From contig NZ_JAAEHL010000003.1 in the NCBI RefSeq assembly GCF_010614725.1, forward strand, positions 62,001 to 126,000: a stretch of DNA of 64,000 nucleotides, read 5' to 3'. Origin of the DNA: Flavobacterium ajazii. Its GTDB lineage: Bacteria; Bacteroidota; Bacteroidia; Flavobacteriales; Flavobacteriaceae. The first letter of the stretch is position 1. The number at the start of each line of letters is the position of its first letter. Positions 26,791-34,842 of the stretch are shown here, piece after piece. Made by a program: the position numbers and the translations under genes. The notes under the pieces were generated by a model that was not told the origin of the DNA, did not search any database, and was given only the letters and a program-made list of their open reading frames with translations.

Positions 26791-27408
26791 ATGAGTTTAA
26801 TAAAAAACAAACCAATTGCAGAAATAAACAAGACGAGAAGAAATCCTAATGGTAGCGGTATTAGGTTTGAAGAATTTGGTAAATCAAAGAATATTTATGA
26901 TTATTCAGAAGAAGAAATTTCTGAAATGCTTTTTGGTATTTACACTCATAAAAGAATGCTTTTAGTTGACGGCGATTATTTTATAGAAATGGACAATGTA
27001 TTTCAAGTAATTTGTGAATTGGCTAATGTAACTTATGAGAAAAAACCAAGCTTGGAAGATTTAAAAACTAATAATCACAATATAATAAGCAACATAAGAA
27101 CATTTTATGTAAAAAATTATTATCTAATTACTAAAGATAAATTTGGAGGAGAAACCAAACATAAAATCTCAAGATTTTTAGTCAAAGTGGGGGTTATTAG
27201 AAATGGAAGAAATCAATTTAGTGGTCTTTATAGCAACAGAAATTTATATAAAACTATTCAAAGCTACAGTGGCAAAAAATATCCAAAGGATTTATATCAT
27301 CCAATAAAATTTTACATCAATGGTTTATTTTTTGGTGATCAATACAAAATCGATAATTTTATAGTGGAAAGTGAAATTAAGATTGAAAATACAAATTTAA
27401 TGAGATAA
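26791..27408 (+). CDS. Hypothetical protein downstream of HerA
   Basis: A 205-residue protein that I do not recognise. It starts MSLIKNKPIAEINKTRRNP and contains YDYSEEEISEMLFGIYTHKRMLLVD (read in parts, about 37-61), giving an acidic helix followed by a basic one. The rest is basic with many Lys, Asn and Tyr. No signal peptide or membrane helix is seen. The in-frame start at 26692 is rejected because it lies inside the repeat. It may be the single gene of its own cassette. Confidence 0.55.
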   Translation: MSLIKNKPIAEINKTRRNPNGSGIRFEEFGKSKNIYDYSEEEISEMLFGIYTHKRMLLVDGDYFIEMDNVFQVICELANVTYEKKPSLEDLKTNNHNIISNIRTFYVKNYYLITKDKFGGETKHKISRFLVKVGVIRNGRNQFSGLYSNRNLYKTIQSYSGKKYPKDLYHPIKFYINGLFFGDQYKIDNFIVESEIKIENTNLMR

Positions 27409-27603
27409 AAAAACTGAATAAACAACAGTAATTTAGTTATATAGATGCTTTCCCAAGGCTGGTGTAAGTGTCACACTCCTTGACACAATAAAATCATTAA
27501 AATTTTTATAACGTTAAAAGAATAAGCGTTTAAATAGCCTCCTCTATCATTTGTAATCTTTTTTGGTTACATGTTCCTAAAGTATTAACTACAAAATAAA
27601 TTA

Positions 27604-29118
27604 ATGAATTCTTTATTTATAAAAACACTTTCCTTTATTCCATTTCTAGTTGTCATTTTGTTAGTATTAAATTTGACAATTATTGAAGATTTGACAATTT
27701 ATAATATTGGATTTGTTTCGATATCTATGACTATCGCGACATTTTCAATTAGCTTTTCCCTTTTACAATATCAATTTTCTCCTTATAAAGCCTTACATCG
27801 ATCAATGTCAAGAAGGCAATTAATTTTTTCTTATTTAACAATATTCATATCTCTAATTCCACTATTCTGTCTTTTTTATAATTTAAAATATGTTCCATTA
27901 GCAGGATTAATCTGTATTCCAATTCTTAGTTACTTAATAATTTTATTAGTTGTCGTAGCAAATGAAGAAACCAATCCTATAATTTTAGTGAAGCGGAAAA
28001 TCTCTACTAAAAAAATAAATCAATTTATTGAAAATTTCAATTTAGAAGATAAAAAACAAATAAAGGAAATATCTGAATTGGAATTTTCTAAACCAGATGA
28101 AACCCCAATGCACGATTATGGAGAAACTAATTTTAAGCTAATAAATATAAAGGACAATCCGTTTTCGCTAATTTACAATTCAATCTCTATAACAATCCAA
28201 AACAATGATATTGAAAAATTTGCTGCATGTTTAAAGATGTACTTTGAAGCAGTTGATAATATTAAAAAAAATAAGATTTTAGAAACATATAATTTAAGAA
28301 ATCGCATTGAAAAATTATTGTGCATCTCATTTGAAAAGATTTCTTTTCAAGTATGTGCTAACGCTGAACGAAAGGATTTCCAAAATATTCTTATTGGTAC
28401 TTTATCTATTTATATAAAACGCAAAGCATTGACAAATGAGCATACTGACAGTACTTCACGAAAATTTTTGACTCTAATTTGTAAAAGTATAGAAACTCTA
28501 TTAGAACACGACAACTACGATGATGCTATAATTATTATTTCGACTTTAAGACAACTATGTCAAAAAGGATTATATAATTTACCAAAAGATGATTTGTTTT
28601 TCAATAACCGATTAACCCTATACCCTATTCTTATTAAACAAATTGGACAAAAAGCAATTACTTTAAAAAATTCTGATTTTTTATTTAGATGTCTCGAAGA
28701 AATTGGATATTTAGGATGTACAGCAGTTAAATTAGATAATCATATTATTGGTGTTAGTTGTTTAGACTCACTGGTTCAACTCGGTAGAGAGTCTCGTGCT
28801 AATGAATTGAAATGCTTCTGGAGCAGTTGTGCTTTGGAACCTGTCGATCATGCAGATGAGCGAATCTGGTGGATGCTAACCTGGATGCTGAAAGTAAAAG
28901 AATCTAATCGTGAAGATTGGTTAAGATCTTTTCAGACAGCGTATTCAAGACTTAATGGAAAGGAAAGAAAAATAGAGATGAAAGATGAGAATGGTAAGGC
29001 AATTTTCGAATTTAAAGATGGTAAGGAACCATATATTGAAGGCTTTTTGGATCGCAATTATGAAAAAAAAATTGACTATTCAGATTTTAAAGAATTAAAA
29101 GAATCGAGACTTTATTAA
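27604..29118 (+). CDS. Membrane protein with N-terminal helices and a large cytoplasmic domain
   Basis: A 504-residue protein. Four hydrophobic segments lie in residues ~8-27, 35-57, 78-97 and 100-122. The order and the segment FSISFSLLQYQFSPYKALHRS recall DUF2254-like membrane proteins, but this is weak. Residues ~140-504 look soluble and helical, with repeat-like helix pairs, and I cannot assign them. It is monocistronic within the defence-like block. A membrane-anchored effector or sensor is possible but not shown. The 195-bp gap upstream holds a hairpin (GTGTCA...TGACAC near 27466-27485) of unknown origin. Confidence 0.6.
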   Translation: MNSLFIKTLSFIPFLVVILLVLNLTIIEDLTIYNIGFVSISMTIATFSISFSLLQYQFSPYKALHRSMSRRQLIFSYLTIFISLIPLFCLFYNLKYVPLAGLICIPILSYLIILLVVVANEETNPIILVKRKISTKKINQFIENFNLEDKKQIKEISELEFSKPDETPMHDYGETNFKLINIKDNPFSLIYNSISITIQNNDIEKFAACLKMYFEAVDNIKKNKILETYNLRNRIEKLLCISFEKISFQVCANAERKDFQNILIGTLSIYIKRKALTNEHTDSTSRKFLTLICKSIETLLEHDNYDDAIIIISTLRQLCQKGLYNLPKDDLFFNNRLTLYPILIKQIGQKAITLKNSDFLFRCLEEIGYLGCTAVKLDNHIIGVSCLDSLVQLGRESRANELKCFWSSCALEPVDHADERIWWMLTWMLKVKESNREDWLRSFQTAYSRLNGKERKIEMKDENGKAIFEFKDGKEPYIEGFLDRNYEKKIDYSDFKELKESRLY

Positions 29119-29217
29119 TATTTACTTTAACCAAAGTCTTTTTAAAGAAGTACTTTTTTAGTAAATGTAATAAGTTTACATTTCACTTCCCTATTAACTC
29201 TAATCAAACTTACCTTT

Positions 29218-29775
29218 ATGAAAAACGAAAATGAATTAAAATTTGATAAAGTAACTGAACGTTATTTTGAATTCAATAATGCATTATTTGAGTTTCATAA
29301 ATTATTCAACGAAAAGAATAAGGATGAACGAGCTATTGCAATTATAGGTGGAACATTTAGCGAAATGGCTTTGGAACATGTCTTAAGGTCATTTTTCCCG
29401 GAAGACGAAAAAGAAGTTGATAAACTTTTCGAATTCAATCAGCCTCTAGGAAACTTTAGCAGCAAAATCACCATTGCATATTCTTTAGGCTTAATTGATA
29501 AACTAATTAAACAAGATTTAGATCTTGTTAGAAAAATACGCAATAAGTTTGCCCATGATTTATATACTTCTTTTCAGGATCAACAAATAAAATCGTGGTG
29601 CAACGAATTAAAATTTCATGAAATTTCAATGATGATGAAAGCACCACCAGAAGTTAATGAATTAGAAATTTTTCAAGTAGGAGTTAATCAAATCATTTCA
29701 CACCTAAGTGGATTAATATCATCAAGCAAAAAAGAAAAACGTAAAATTATTGATGATCTTAAGCAGTTTTTATAA
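29218..29775 (+). CDS. MltR-like helical protein
   Basis: A 185-residue, all-helical protein with the MltR-family pattern: AIAIIGGTFSEMALEHVL (about 41-58), FNQPLGNFSSKITIAYSLGLI (about 73-93, read in two parts) and DLDLVRKIRNKFAHD (about 99-113). E. coli MltR represses mannitol use, but family members also occur in defence islands and toxin-antitoxin-like loci, where the R-x-x-R-N-x-F-A-H core resembles HEPN-type helices (RxxxxH). An RNase role would therefore be worth considering; it is inference only. Confidence 0.6.
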   Translation: MKNENELKFDKVTERYFEFNNALFEFHKLFNEKNKDERAIAIIGGTFSEMALEHVLRSFFPEDEKEVDKLFEFNQPLGNFSSKITIAYSLGLIDKLIKQDLDLVRKIRNKFAHDLYTSFQDQQIKSWCNELKFHEISMMMKAPPEVNELEIFQVGVNQIISHLSGLISSSKKEKRKIIDDLKQFL

Positions 29776-29795
29776 GAGCATTATATGCTAACTAT

Positions 29796-29828
29796 TTGTT
29801 GAATATTTGTTGAATATTTGTTGAATAT
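29796..29828 (+). repeat. Three exact 11-bp tandem repeats (TTGTTGAATAT)
   Basis: Three copies in a row lie between the MltR-like gene and the HNH gene. Because 11 bp is not a multiple of three and the array touches the 5' end of the next reading frame, copy number could alter spacing of translation or transcription signals, as in phase-variable promoters. Confidence 0.9.
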
Positions 29829-29864
29829 TTGAGAATTTATAATTGTAATAATTTAACCGGGCTT

Positions 29865-30923
29865 ATGAACTTACCCTATTTTGAAAATCTTCCAATAAAT
29901 AAATTATCTTCAGTATTTGCTAATACTTCTGCAACTTATAAGTTTTACTGGTTTTTGGCTATTCTTGAACTGGTTGAAGAAGGTAACACGAACATTGAAA
30001 AAAGAAGATTATTCTCAAGAATGATAAGTAATGCCTGGTATACAGTTAATTATTTTCATGTTTCTTTTGGTAAACAAGATCTTATTCAAGATTCAGTTAG
30101 AGCTATTATAAAAATAGAGAACCTTACTATAAATGAAAATAAAAACACCATAAATACTGTTTTAAAAAATACTAATAAGATCGAAACTATCAAAATCTTG
30201 AATCATTTTGATAAAAATGTACCGCATTGGTTTATTTCATCTTGGTTTTCAGGAAATCGTAACGAAATTTATTCTCTTTCTCAAAATTTTGATCATGGAT
30301 GCCTTTACCGTTTAGAAAAAGATTTTATAGAGATAAATCCGGTCTGGATTTCGTATTTAAAATTGAATTCAAAAATACTCAAAGATTTTTGTTTGTGGAA
30401 TTTGTCTTTATTCCTTCAGAAAAAAAATTTAAATGTTCCAGACATTCCAAATAAAATAAGCAAATCAATCACGAGAAATTCTTTAGTTAAACAAACCAAC
30501 GAATATTGGAAATTAGTATTTAATGAATTGGGATCGATTGATTGTATTTTTACGAACAACCGATTAGTTTTTGACGAAAAAAAATATGCCTTGGACCATT
30601 TTGTTCCTCATGCATTTGTTTCTCATGATTTAATTTGGAATTTAATTCCCATCGATAAAATTTTTAATTCTTCAAAAGGAGATAAACTTCCATCGGTAAA
30701 CAGGTATTTTGATAAGTTTTATGATCTTCAAAAAACAGCTTATGAAATAGTTAAAAATCATAATTCTAAAAATAAATACTTAGAGGAATATCTTACTATT
30801 TTTCCTGATTTAGAAGATAATGAATTTGATTATTTGAGATACAAAGAAACAATCCAGCCTTTGATTACTATTGCTAGTAATAACGGGTTTTTATACATGA
30901 AAGATTCAGCATTTTTTGAATAA
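29865..30923 (+). CDS. HNH endonuclease domain protein
   Basis: A 352-residue protein. The C-terminal part carries an HNH site: LDHFVPHAFVSHDLIWNLIP (about 241-260 from this ATG) followed by NSSKGDKLP, giving the D-H...H...N...N...K pattern of HNH/McrA-like nucleases. The N-terminal ~200 residues are helical and unassigned, as in several defence HNH proteins that are guided by another domain. A TTG at 29829 would add 12 residues; ATG 29865 is the better start. Tandem repeats lie just upstream. The gap to 31238 shows nothing I can name except a promoter element. Confidence 0.75.
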   Translation: MNLPYFENLPINKLSSVFANTSATYKFYWFLAILELVEEGNTNIEKRRLFSRMISNAWYTVNYFHVSFGKQDLIQDSVRAIIKIENLTINENKNTINTVLKNTNKIETIKILNHFDKNVPHWFISSWFSGNRNEIYSLSQNFDHGCLYRLEKDFIEINPVWISYLKLNSKILKDFCLWNLSLFLQKKNLNVPDIPNKISKSITRNSLVKQTNEYWKLVFNELGSIDCIFTNNRLVFDEKKYALDHFVPHAFVSHDLIWNLIPIDKIFNSSKGDKLPSVNRYFDKFYDLQKTAYEIVKNHNSKNKYLEEYLTIFPDLEDNEFDYLRYKETIQPLITIASNNGFLYMKDSAFFE

Positions 30924-31237
30924 ATACTCAGATTGTATATGAAGAGGTTTAACTTGTCTTTTATATCATCTCAGATAAAAAACAATCTAGCTGATATATT
31001 CTAAGAAGCTATAGTTATCATATTTAATACAATACCACTAAGCAATAATTGTAACAGTCAAAGATTTCTATTTTTAACATCTTTTTTTATTAAAATCTAA
31101 AACAAGTATTTCTACCTGACTAGTTTACTCCTTAATGAACTAATTTGTCCTTTAAATTCTACAATTACGGAAAACCGTAATAAATAGATTTTTCCACTTA
31201 TTACTTTTGTGAAAATTTTAATTAAAAATGATTAATT

Positions 31238-31570
31238 ATGAAGAGATTTACTGTTAGAGTGCAACTACATACCAAAGAGGGTAAACAATATGATTTAGAC
31301 TCTGAAACTTATAAAGTCTTGCATGCTGAAATGCAAAGTTTAGGTTTTACTAAAACAATAGAATCAGTCCGAGGAACAATCCATGATTTACCTTCAGCAG
31401 AGTATAATTATATATCAAGCAATAATGGTGTCACAAAACATGACATATTGGGAGCAGCTAAAGAAGCTGGTAAGGCTACTGGACAAAATTTTTCAATTTT
31501 AGTAAATCCTATTGCGGATGTTGGTAGATGCTGGTACAATCTCGATGAGACTGAAGAAAGTGAAGATTAG
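31238..31570 (+). CDS. Small DUF2622-like protein
   Basis: A 110-residue protein starting MKRFTVRVQLHTKEG, with YKVLHAEMQSLGFTKTI (about 25-41), LPSAEYNYIS and a late helix AKEAGKATGQNFSILV (about 73-88). This beta-alpha-beta order, with a ferredoxin-like look, matches small proteins labelled DUF2622; the function of these single-domain proteins is not established. A -7 element TACTTTTG is at 31202-31209, 28 bp before the ATG, and a terminator follows at 31655, so it is transcribed alone. Confidence 0.6.
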   Translation: MKRFTVRVQLHTKEGKQYDLDSETYKVLHAEMQSLGFTKTIESVRGTIHDLPSAEYNYISSNNGVTKHDILGAAKEAGKATGQNFSILVNPIADVGRCWYNLDETEESED

Positions 31571-31654
31571 TTTCAATATAATTTAGTGCAGAATTAGCCT
31601 AAATAATAAGAAAAACGATAAAGGGAGTTTCCCTTCCACATCGCAAATATACAG

Positions 31655-31688
31655 AAAGGGCTGTCTTTAAAACAGCCCTTTATAATAA
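31655..31688 (+). terminator. Hairpin terminator
   Basis: A 10-bp perfect stem AAAGGGCTGT / ACAGCCCTTT (31655-31664 and 31672-31681) with a 7-nt loop; the following tract is AT-rich but not a pure T-run. It lies between the DUF2622-like gene and the histone-gene fragment. Confidence 0.75.
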
Positions 31689-31695
31689 TAATACT

Positions 31696-31750
31696 GAATT
31701 TTATTTTTTAGATTTATCAATAGAAACTTTTCAAAACTCTTTTAAAAGTT
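31696..31750 (-). pseudogene. 3'-end fragment of a histone H1-like gene
   Basis: About 55 bp match the last codons of the intact gene at 34562-34738 (51 of 55 aligned positions, one gap; counted by eye). In the minus-strand frame it reads ELLKEF, then a TGA in place of the Arg codon, then KVSIDKSKK and the stop. Sequence 5' of the fragment is unrelated. It could be the left half of an att-like duplication made when the S24/PRTase/NADAR segment entered the 3' end of the histone gene, or a decayed paralogue. The surrounding gap 31571-32019 holds otherwise only the terminator. Confidence 0.75.
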
Positions 31751-32019
31751 CTACGCAACTGGCGCTCATTTTGAATTAGTGACTAGTTAAATTGTATTAG
31801 AAAAAGAGCGTTTGCAGTTTAAATAAATTCTTAGCCTTCCGAAGTTTACTTATGAATGTTTGTCATTTGTTCAAAGAACAAAAGCTATAAAAGTAGATTT
31901 AATCAAATCGACGAAAAACAAAGATCTACTATCAGAACTTTCAAAGGAAACAGTTGTAGAAGCAAAGGTCCATGAAACACGGAAGATAGATAATTGTTTA
32001 ATTAGATTATTAAGATATC

Positions 32020-32442
32020 ATGGAATTTCTAAAATCAACTTCAAGAGTTCCGATAATTGTAGATGAAAATCTAAAGCAGAAAATATTGGAATGGGAGCAG
32101 AAAAGTATATTTTATGGTGCATTTCCTGTTGTTGGAGATAGTATGACTTGTGACGACCAAAACAAGACAATACCGAACGGGGCTAAAGTTTTAGCTTATC
32201 AATTACAAATAGAATTTGAATCCGGTTTTTATCCATGGTTTGAAATACCTACGGGCGAACCTCTTTTAATTATGGGCACAACATCGAAAGGAAATGATTT
32301 TTGTTTGTGTAAAACTATATTTTTTTTAGATTCAGTTAATAATATGGTCTCATTAAGATCTTATAATCCAAATTATAGTGACCAAATTATCCCAATATCC
32401 TATATCAAAACTCTATTTAAAATTGAGTTGGTTATAAAATAA
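32020..32442 (+). CDS. S24/LexA-like peptidase domain protein without an N-terminal DNA-binding domain
   Basis: A 140-residue protein with the LexA/UmuD-like catalytic core: FPVVGDSMTCDD (about 35-46) carries the GDSM serine nucleophile, and AKVLAYQLQ (about 55-63) with LCKTIFF provides the region where the general-base Lys normally lies. About 30 residues precede the core, too few for the usual helix-turn-helix. It may be a stand-alone sensor or autoprotease that links the adjacent PRTase and NADAR genes to DNA damage. A short overlapping frame at 31860-32066 does not look like a missing N-terminus. Confidence 0.65.
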   Translation: MEFLKSTSRVPIIVDENLKQKILEWEQKSIFYGAFPVVGDSMTCDDQNKTIPNGAKVLAYQLQIEFESGFYPWFEIPTGEPLLIMGTTSKGNDFCLCKTIFFLDSVNNMVSLRSYNPNYSDQIIPISYIKTLFKIELVIK

Positions 32443-32613
32443 GCCTCTCAAGTTTTTCAGACTTGGAAATTTACAAGAATCCTGTTAAGGTAGTAACCAA
32501 TATATTAATAATCTTTCACAGTGATCTAAAGAGCATGTAAATGTTTAAAGATTGTTCCTTGTATCTTATTAAGCATTATCATACTTTTATCCTTTATTGA
32601 AAATTTAAAATAA

Positions 32614-33672
32614 ATGAAGGAAATAGCGGGAAAGATATTTGAGATTCTACAAGATTATCACTGCGATAGTCCTGAAACTGATCATAGAATGTCAATTGAG
32701 CATATAATTGAATGGGCAAATCAATTTGACGATGATGCAGAATTTGTTCTTACTGAATTGTTATATTTTTTACCGCAAATCTATATTTCAAAAAACAGAG
32801 CAATAGAATTACTAGAGAAACGCCTTGTCGATTTTCAAGCGTTTTATAAATATAGTTCAATGCAGGAATTCATCAATAATACAAACTTTATTGATACTCA
32901 AAAACCAGAAAAAAGTCAAAAAGAAGTCCTTTCAATTCTGAGAAACATTTTAGATGAAAAGTATGGAATTAATTACGATCTTTTGATTGATCAGCCCAAA
33001 AAGCATTATATATATTTTGATGATGTATTAGCTACTGGGGGAACTGTTTATAAAGATCTTTCAAATTGGTTATCTGAATCTACTCATCTTAAAGATGTTT
33101 TAAGTAAAGAAAAAACAATAGCACTAAGTTTGTTTTGTTATCACAAACTAGGTTTTGATAATATTGAATGGCGGTTAATGAAAGCGTTTGACGATCGAAT
33201 TAAAAATTTTCTGCTAGTTGGATTTGATTATAAAATAGAAAATCAACTCAAACCCAAATGGATTGCAGAAAAGCAAGCGCTGAATTGTATTTATCCTTTG
33301 GAAAAACAACCTAAAGAAGTCTTAGAATATTTAGCATCACTTGAAGGAGAGAATACTGGTGTTGCAGCTTTTAGACCAGAAAATCTTCCTCTTAAGGAAA
33401 TCTTTTTTTCAAGTCCTGAGAGTAGAATACGTTTTGAAAATATAGTATTAGAAAAAGGATTGGAACTAATTCAAAAAATAAAAAAAGCTGATCCCGATCC
33501 TCGAAAAAGACCTCTTGGAGATACTGTGAGATCTCATCGCACCCTAGGAACTGGCACTTTATTTTTTACATGGAGAAACATATCGAATACCTGTCCCGTT
33601 GTATTTTGGTGGGATGTTCCCGGTCATGACTGGATTCCATTATTTTGTTTAAGAAATAGAGGAACTAATTAA
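32614..33672 (+). CDS. Phosphoribosyltransferase-like (PRTase-CE-type) conflict-system protein
   Basis: A 352-residue protein. The middle region has YIYFDDVLATGGTVYKDL (about 131-148), the PRPP-binding loop D-D-x-x-A-T-G-G-T of phosphoribosyltransferases. N-terminal helices (about 1-120) and a C-terminal segment with VVFWWDVPGHDWIPLF (about 329-344) match the layout of PRTase-CE proteins described in biological-conflict gene clusters. Such proteins may transfer or remove phosphoribosyl groups; the substrate is unknown. It is 20 bp upstream of the NADAR gene and clearly co-transcribed with it. Confidence 0.7.
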   Translation: MKEIAGKIFEILQDYHCDSPETDHRMSIEHIIEWANQFDDDAEFVLTELLYFLPQIYISKNRAIELLEKRLVDFQAFYKYSSMQEFINNTNFIDTQKPEKSQKEVLSILRNILDEKYGINYDLLIDQPKKHYIYFDDVLATGGTVYKDLSNWLSESTHLKDVLSKEKTIALSLFCYHKLGFDNIEWRLMKAFDDRIKNFLLVGFDYKIENQLKPKWIAEKQALNCIYPLEKQPKEVLEYLASLEGENTGVAAFRPENLPLKEIFFSSPESRIRFENIVLEKGLELIQKIKKADPDPRKRPLGDTVRSHRTLGTGTLFFTWRNISNTCPVVFWWDVPGHDWIPLFCLRNRGTN

Positions 33673-33692
33673 TTTTTTCATTAATTTGCAAT

Positions 33693-34313
33693 ATGAAAAT
33701 ATCTGAAAGAACATATAACACGGCTGATGTTATTGCTTTTAAAAGTACAAAAGAAGAATTTGGAGGATTGTCTAATATGGCTCCTGGATATTCTTTACGT
33801 GTCAATGATATAATTATACCTTCAGCTGAAGCTTTATATCAAGTTTGCCGTTTTCCTTTGTTTCCTCATATTCAGGAAGAAATTATATCTCAAAACAGTC
33901 CTATGACTGCTAAAATGATTAGTCGTAAGTATCATGGACATACAAGACAAGATTGGGAAGAAGTAAAATACGATATAATGTACTGGGTATTGAAGGTAAA
34001 GCTTTCTCAAAACTTAGAGAAGTTTTATAACCTTTTACAAAAAACAGGAAATTCCCCTATAGTTGAACTATCTAATAAAGATAAAGACTGGGCTGTCGTC
34101 CCTGAAGGGCATAATTCTTTAAGAGGTAAAAATGCATTAGGAAGATTGTTGATGCAACTAAGATCTGAATATATTAATAACAATAATTCTATTGATTGTG
34201 TTGCCCCTTTAAATATAAACGGCTTCCTTCTTTATGGTTCGGAAATTGAAACTGTCTGCAATCCAGAAATTGAATATGAAAACCACTTCCTTTTTGATTT
34301 AGATTATGCTTAA
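33693..34313 (+). CDS. NADAR (YbiA/DUF1768) family N-glycosidase-like protein
   Basis: A 206-residue protein with the NADAR pattern: EEFGGLSNMAPGYSL (about 21-35), PSAEALYQVCRFP (about 43-55), SPMTAKMISRKYHGHTR-DWEEVKYDIM (about 69-97), and LLQKTGNSPIVEL...GKNALGRLLMQLR (about 117-164). NADAR proteins cleave N-glycosidic bonds; E. coli YbiA acts on riboflavin intermediates, and other members remove ADP-ribose from guanine. Its pairing with a PRTase-like protein suggests a nucleotide- or ADP-ribose-based toxin/antitoxin or defence pair; that is inference. Confidence 0.85.
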   Translation: MKISERTYNTADVIAFKSTKEEFGGLSNMAPGYSLRVNDIIIPSAEALYQVCRFPLFPHIQEEIISQNSPMTAKMISRKYHGHTRQDWEEVKYDIMYWVLKVKLSQNLEKFYNLLQKTGNSPIVELSNKDKDWAVVPEGHNSLRGKNALGRLLMQLRSEYINNNNSIDCVAPLNINGFLLYGSEIETVCNPEIEYENHFLFDLDYA

Positions 34314-34388
34314 CTAAGAGTTATTTGCTATTTTTCTTAAAAAAACAGCAAATAAACCTACTGTTAACTTAATGATAAAACAATTTAG

Positions 34389-34419
34389 CTTTGGCAAAAA
34401 AATATAAATTTTGCCAAAG
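34389..34419. terminator. Hairpin between convergent NADAR and histone-like genes
   Basis: A perfect 11-bp stem CTTTGGCAAAA / TTTTGCCAAAG (34389-34399, 34409-34419). It lies 76 bp past the NADAR stop and could terminate transcription from either side, although the T-run is weak. Confidence 0.6.
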
Positions 34420-34561
34420 TTAGATTTCAATACCTCTACCTTAACACTCCTGAAAAATGGAATGATTTAAACCATTTCTAAGGTTTATCGATTTGCATAT
34501 TTCGAAAATAAAAAACCTTCCAAAAATCTGTAAGGCTAATTAAGTAAAAGTAAGAATGAAT

Positions 34562-34738
34562 TTATTTTTTAGATTCCTCAATAGAAACTTTTCTAAACTC
34601 TTTTAAAAGTTTTTCAATTTCCAAAGTTGATTTACGAGCTCTCGCTCCTGCTGCTTTAAAACCTTTATCAATTAATGATTCAGATTCTGTTTTAAATGTT
34701 TCGATTTCAGCGTTTATTTTTGCTACTAAATCTTTCAT
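34562..34738 (-). CDS. Histone H1-like protein
   Basis: A 58-residue basic protein, MKDLVAKINAEIETFK at the start, GFKAAGARARKSTLEIEKLL in the middle and EFRKVSIEESKK at the end. This is the short H1-like (Hc1-type) protein widespread in Bacteroidota, thought to bind DNA as a nucleoid protein. A clear promoter lies upstream (34764-34804). Its last ~50 bp are duplicated at 31696-31750, so the 3' end may have served as an insertion site. The unusually regular length and sequence leave little doubt about the frame. Confidence 0.9.
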   Translation of the reverse strand: MKDLVAKINAEIETFKTESESLIDKGFKAAGARARKSTLEIEKLLKEFRKVSIEESKK

Positions 34739-34763
34739 GATATTTTTTTTAAATTTAAGATGG

Positions 34764-34804
34764 CAAAAGTAAAGTTTTGCTTTTTTTATAAAGCAAAACT
34801 TTAC
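34764..34804 (-). promoter_or_regulatory. Promoter and palindrome of the histone H1-like gene
   Basis: On the minus strand a -7 element TACTTTTG (34764-34771) is preceded after 22 bp by TTTTG, fitting the Bacteroidota -33/-7 promoter. A 12-bp perfect inverted repeat GTAAAGTTTTGC / GCAAAACTTTAC (34769-34780, 34793-34804) overlaps both elements, so it may be an autoregulatory operator. Confidence 0.7.
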
Positions 34805-34842
34805 GACAAAAATTAGAAAAACTTTAATCTGTATTTCCTATA

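Noticed and set aside
27466-27485. Possible insertion sequence end (GTGTCA...TGACAC hairpin)
   Set aside because: No second end, target duplication or transposase was found nearby; too short to support a mobile element.
29218-29775. Calling this the mannitol operon repressor
   Set aside because: Only the MltR-like fold pattern is present; no mannitol genes are nearby.
29796-29828. CRISPR-like array
   Set aside because: The 11-bp units are directly adjacent with no spacers.
31860-32066. A 68-residue TTG-started frame upstream of the S24-like gene
   Set aside because: It overlaps the S24 gene in another frame, has no helix-turn-helix pattern and lacks a good start.
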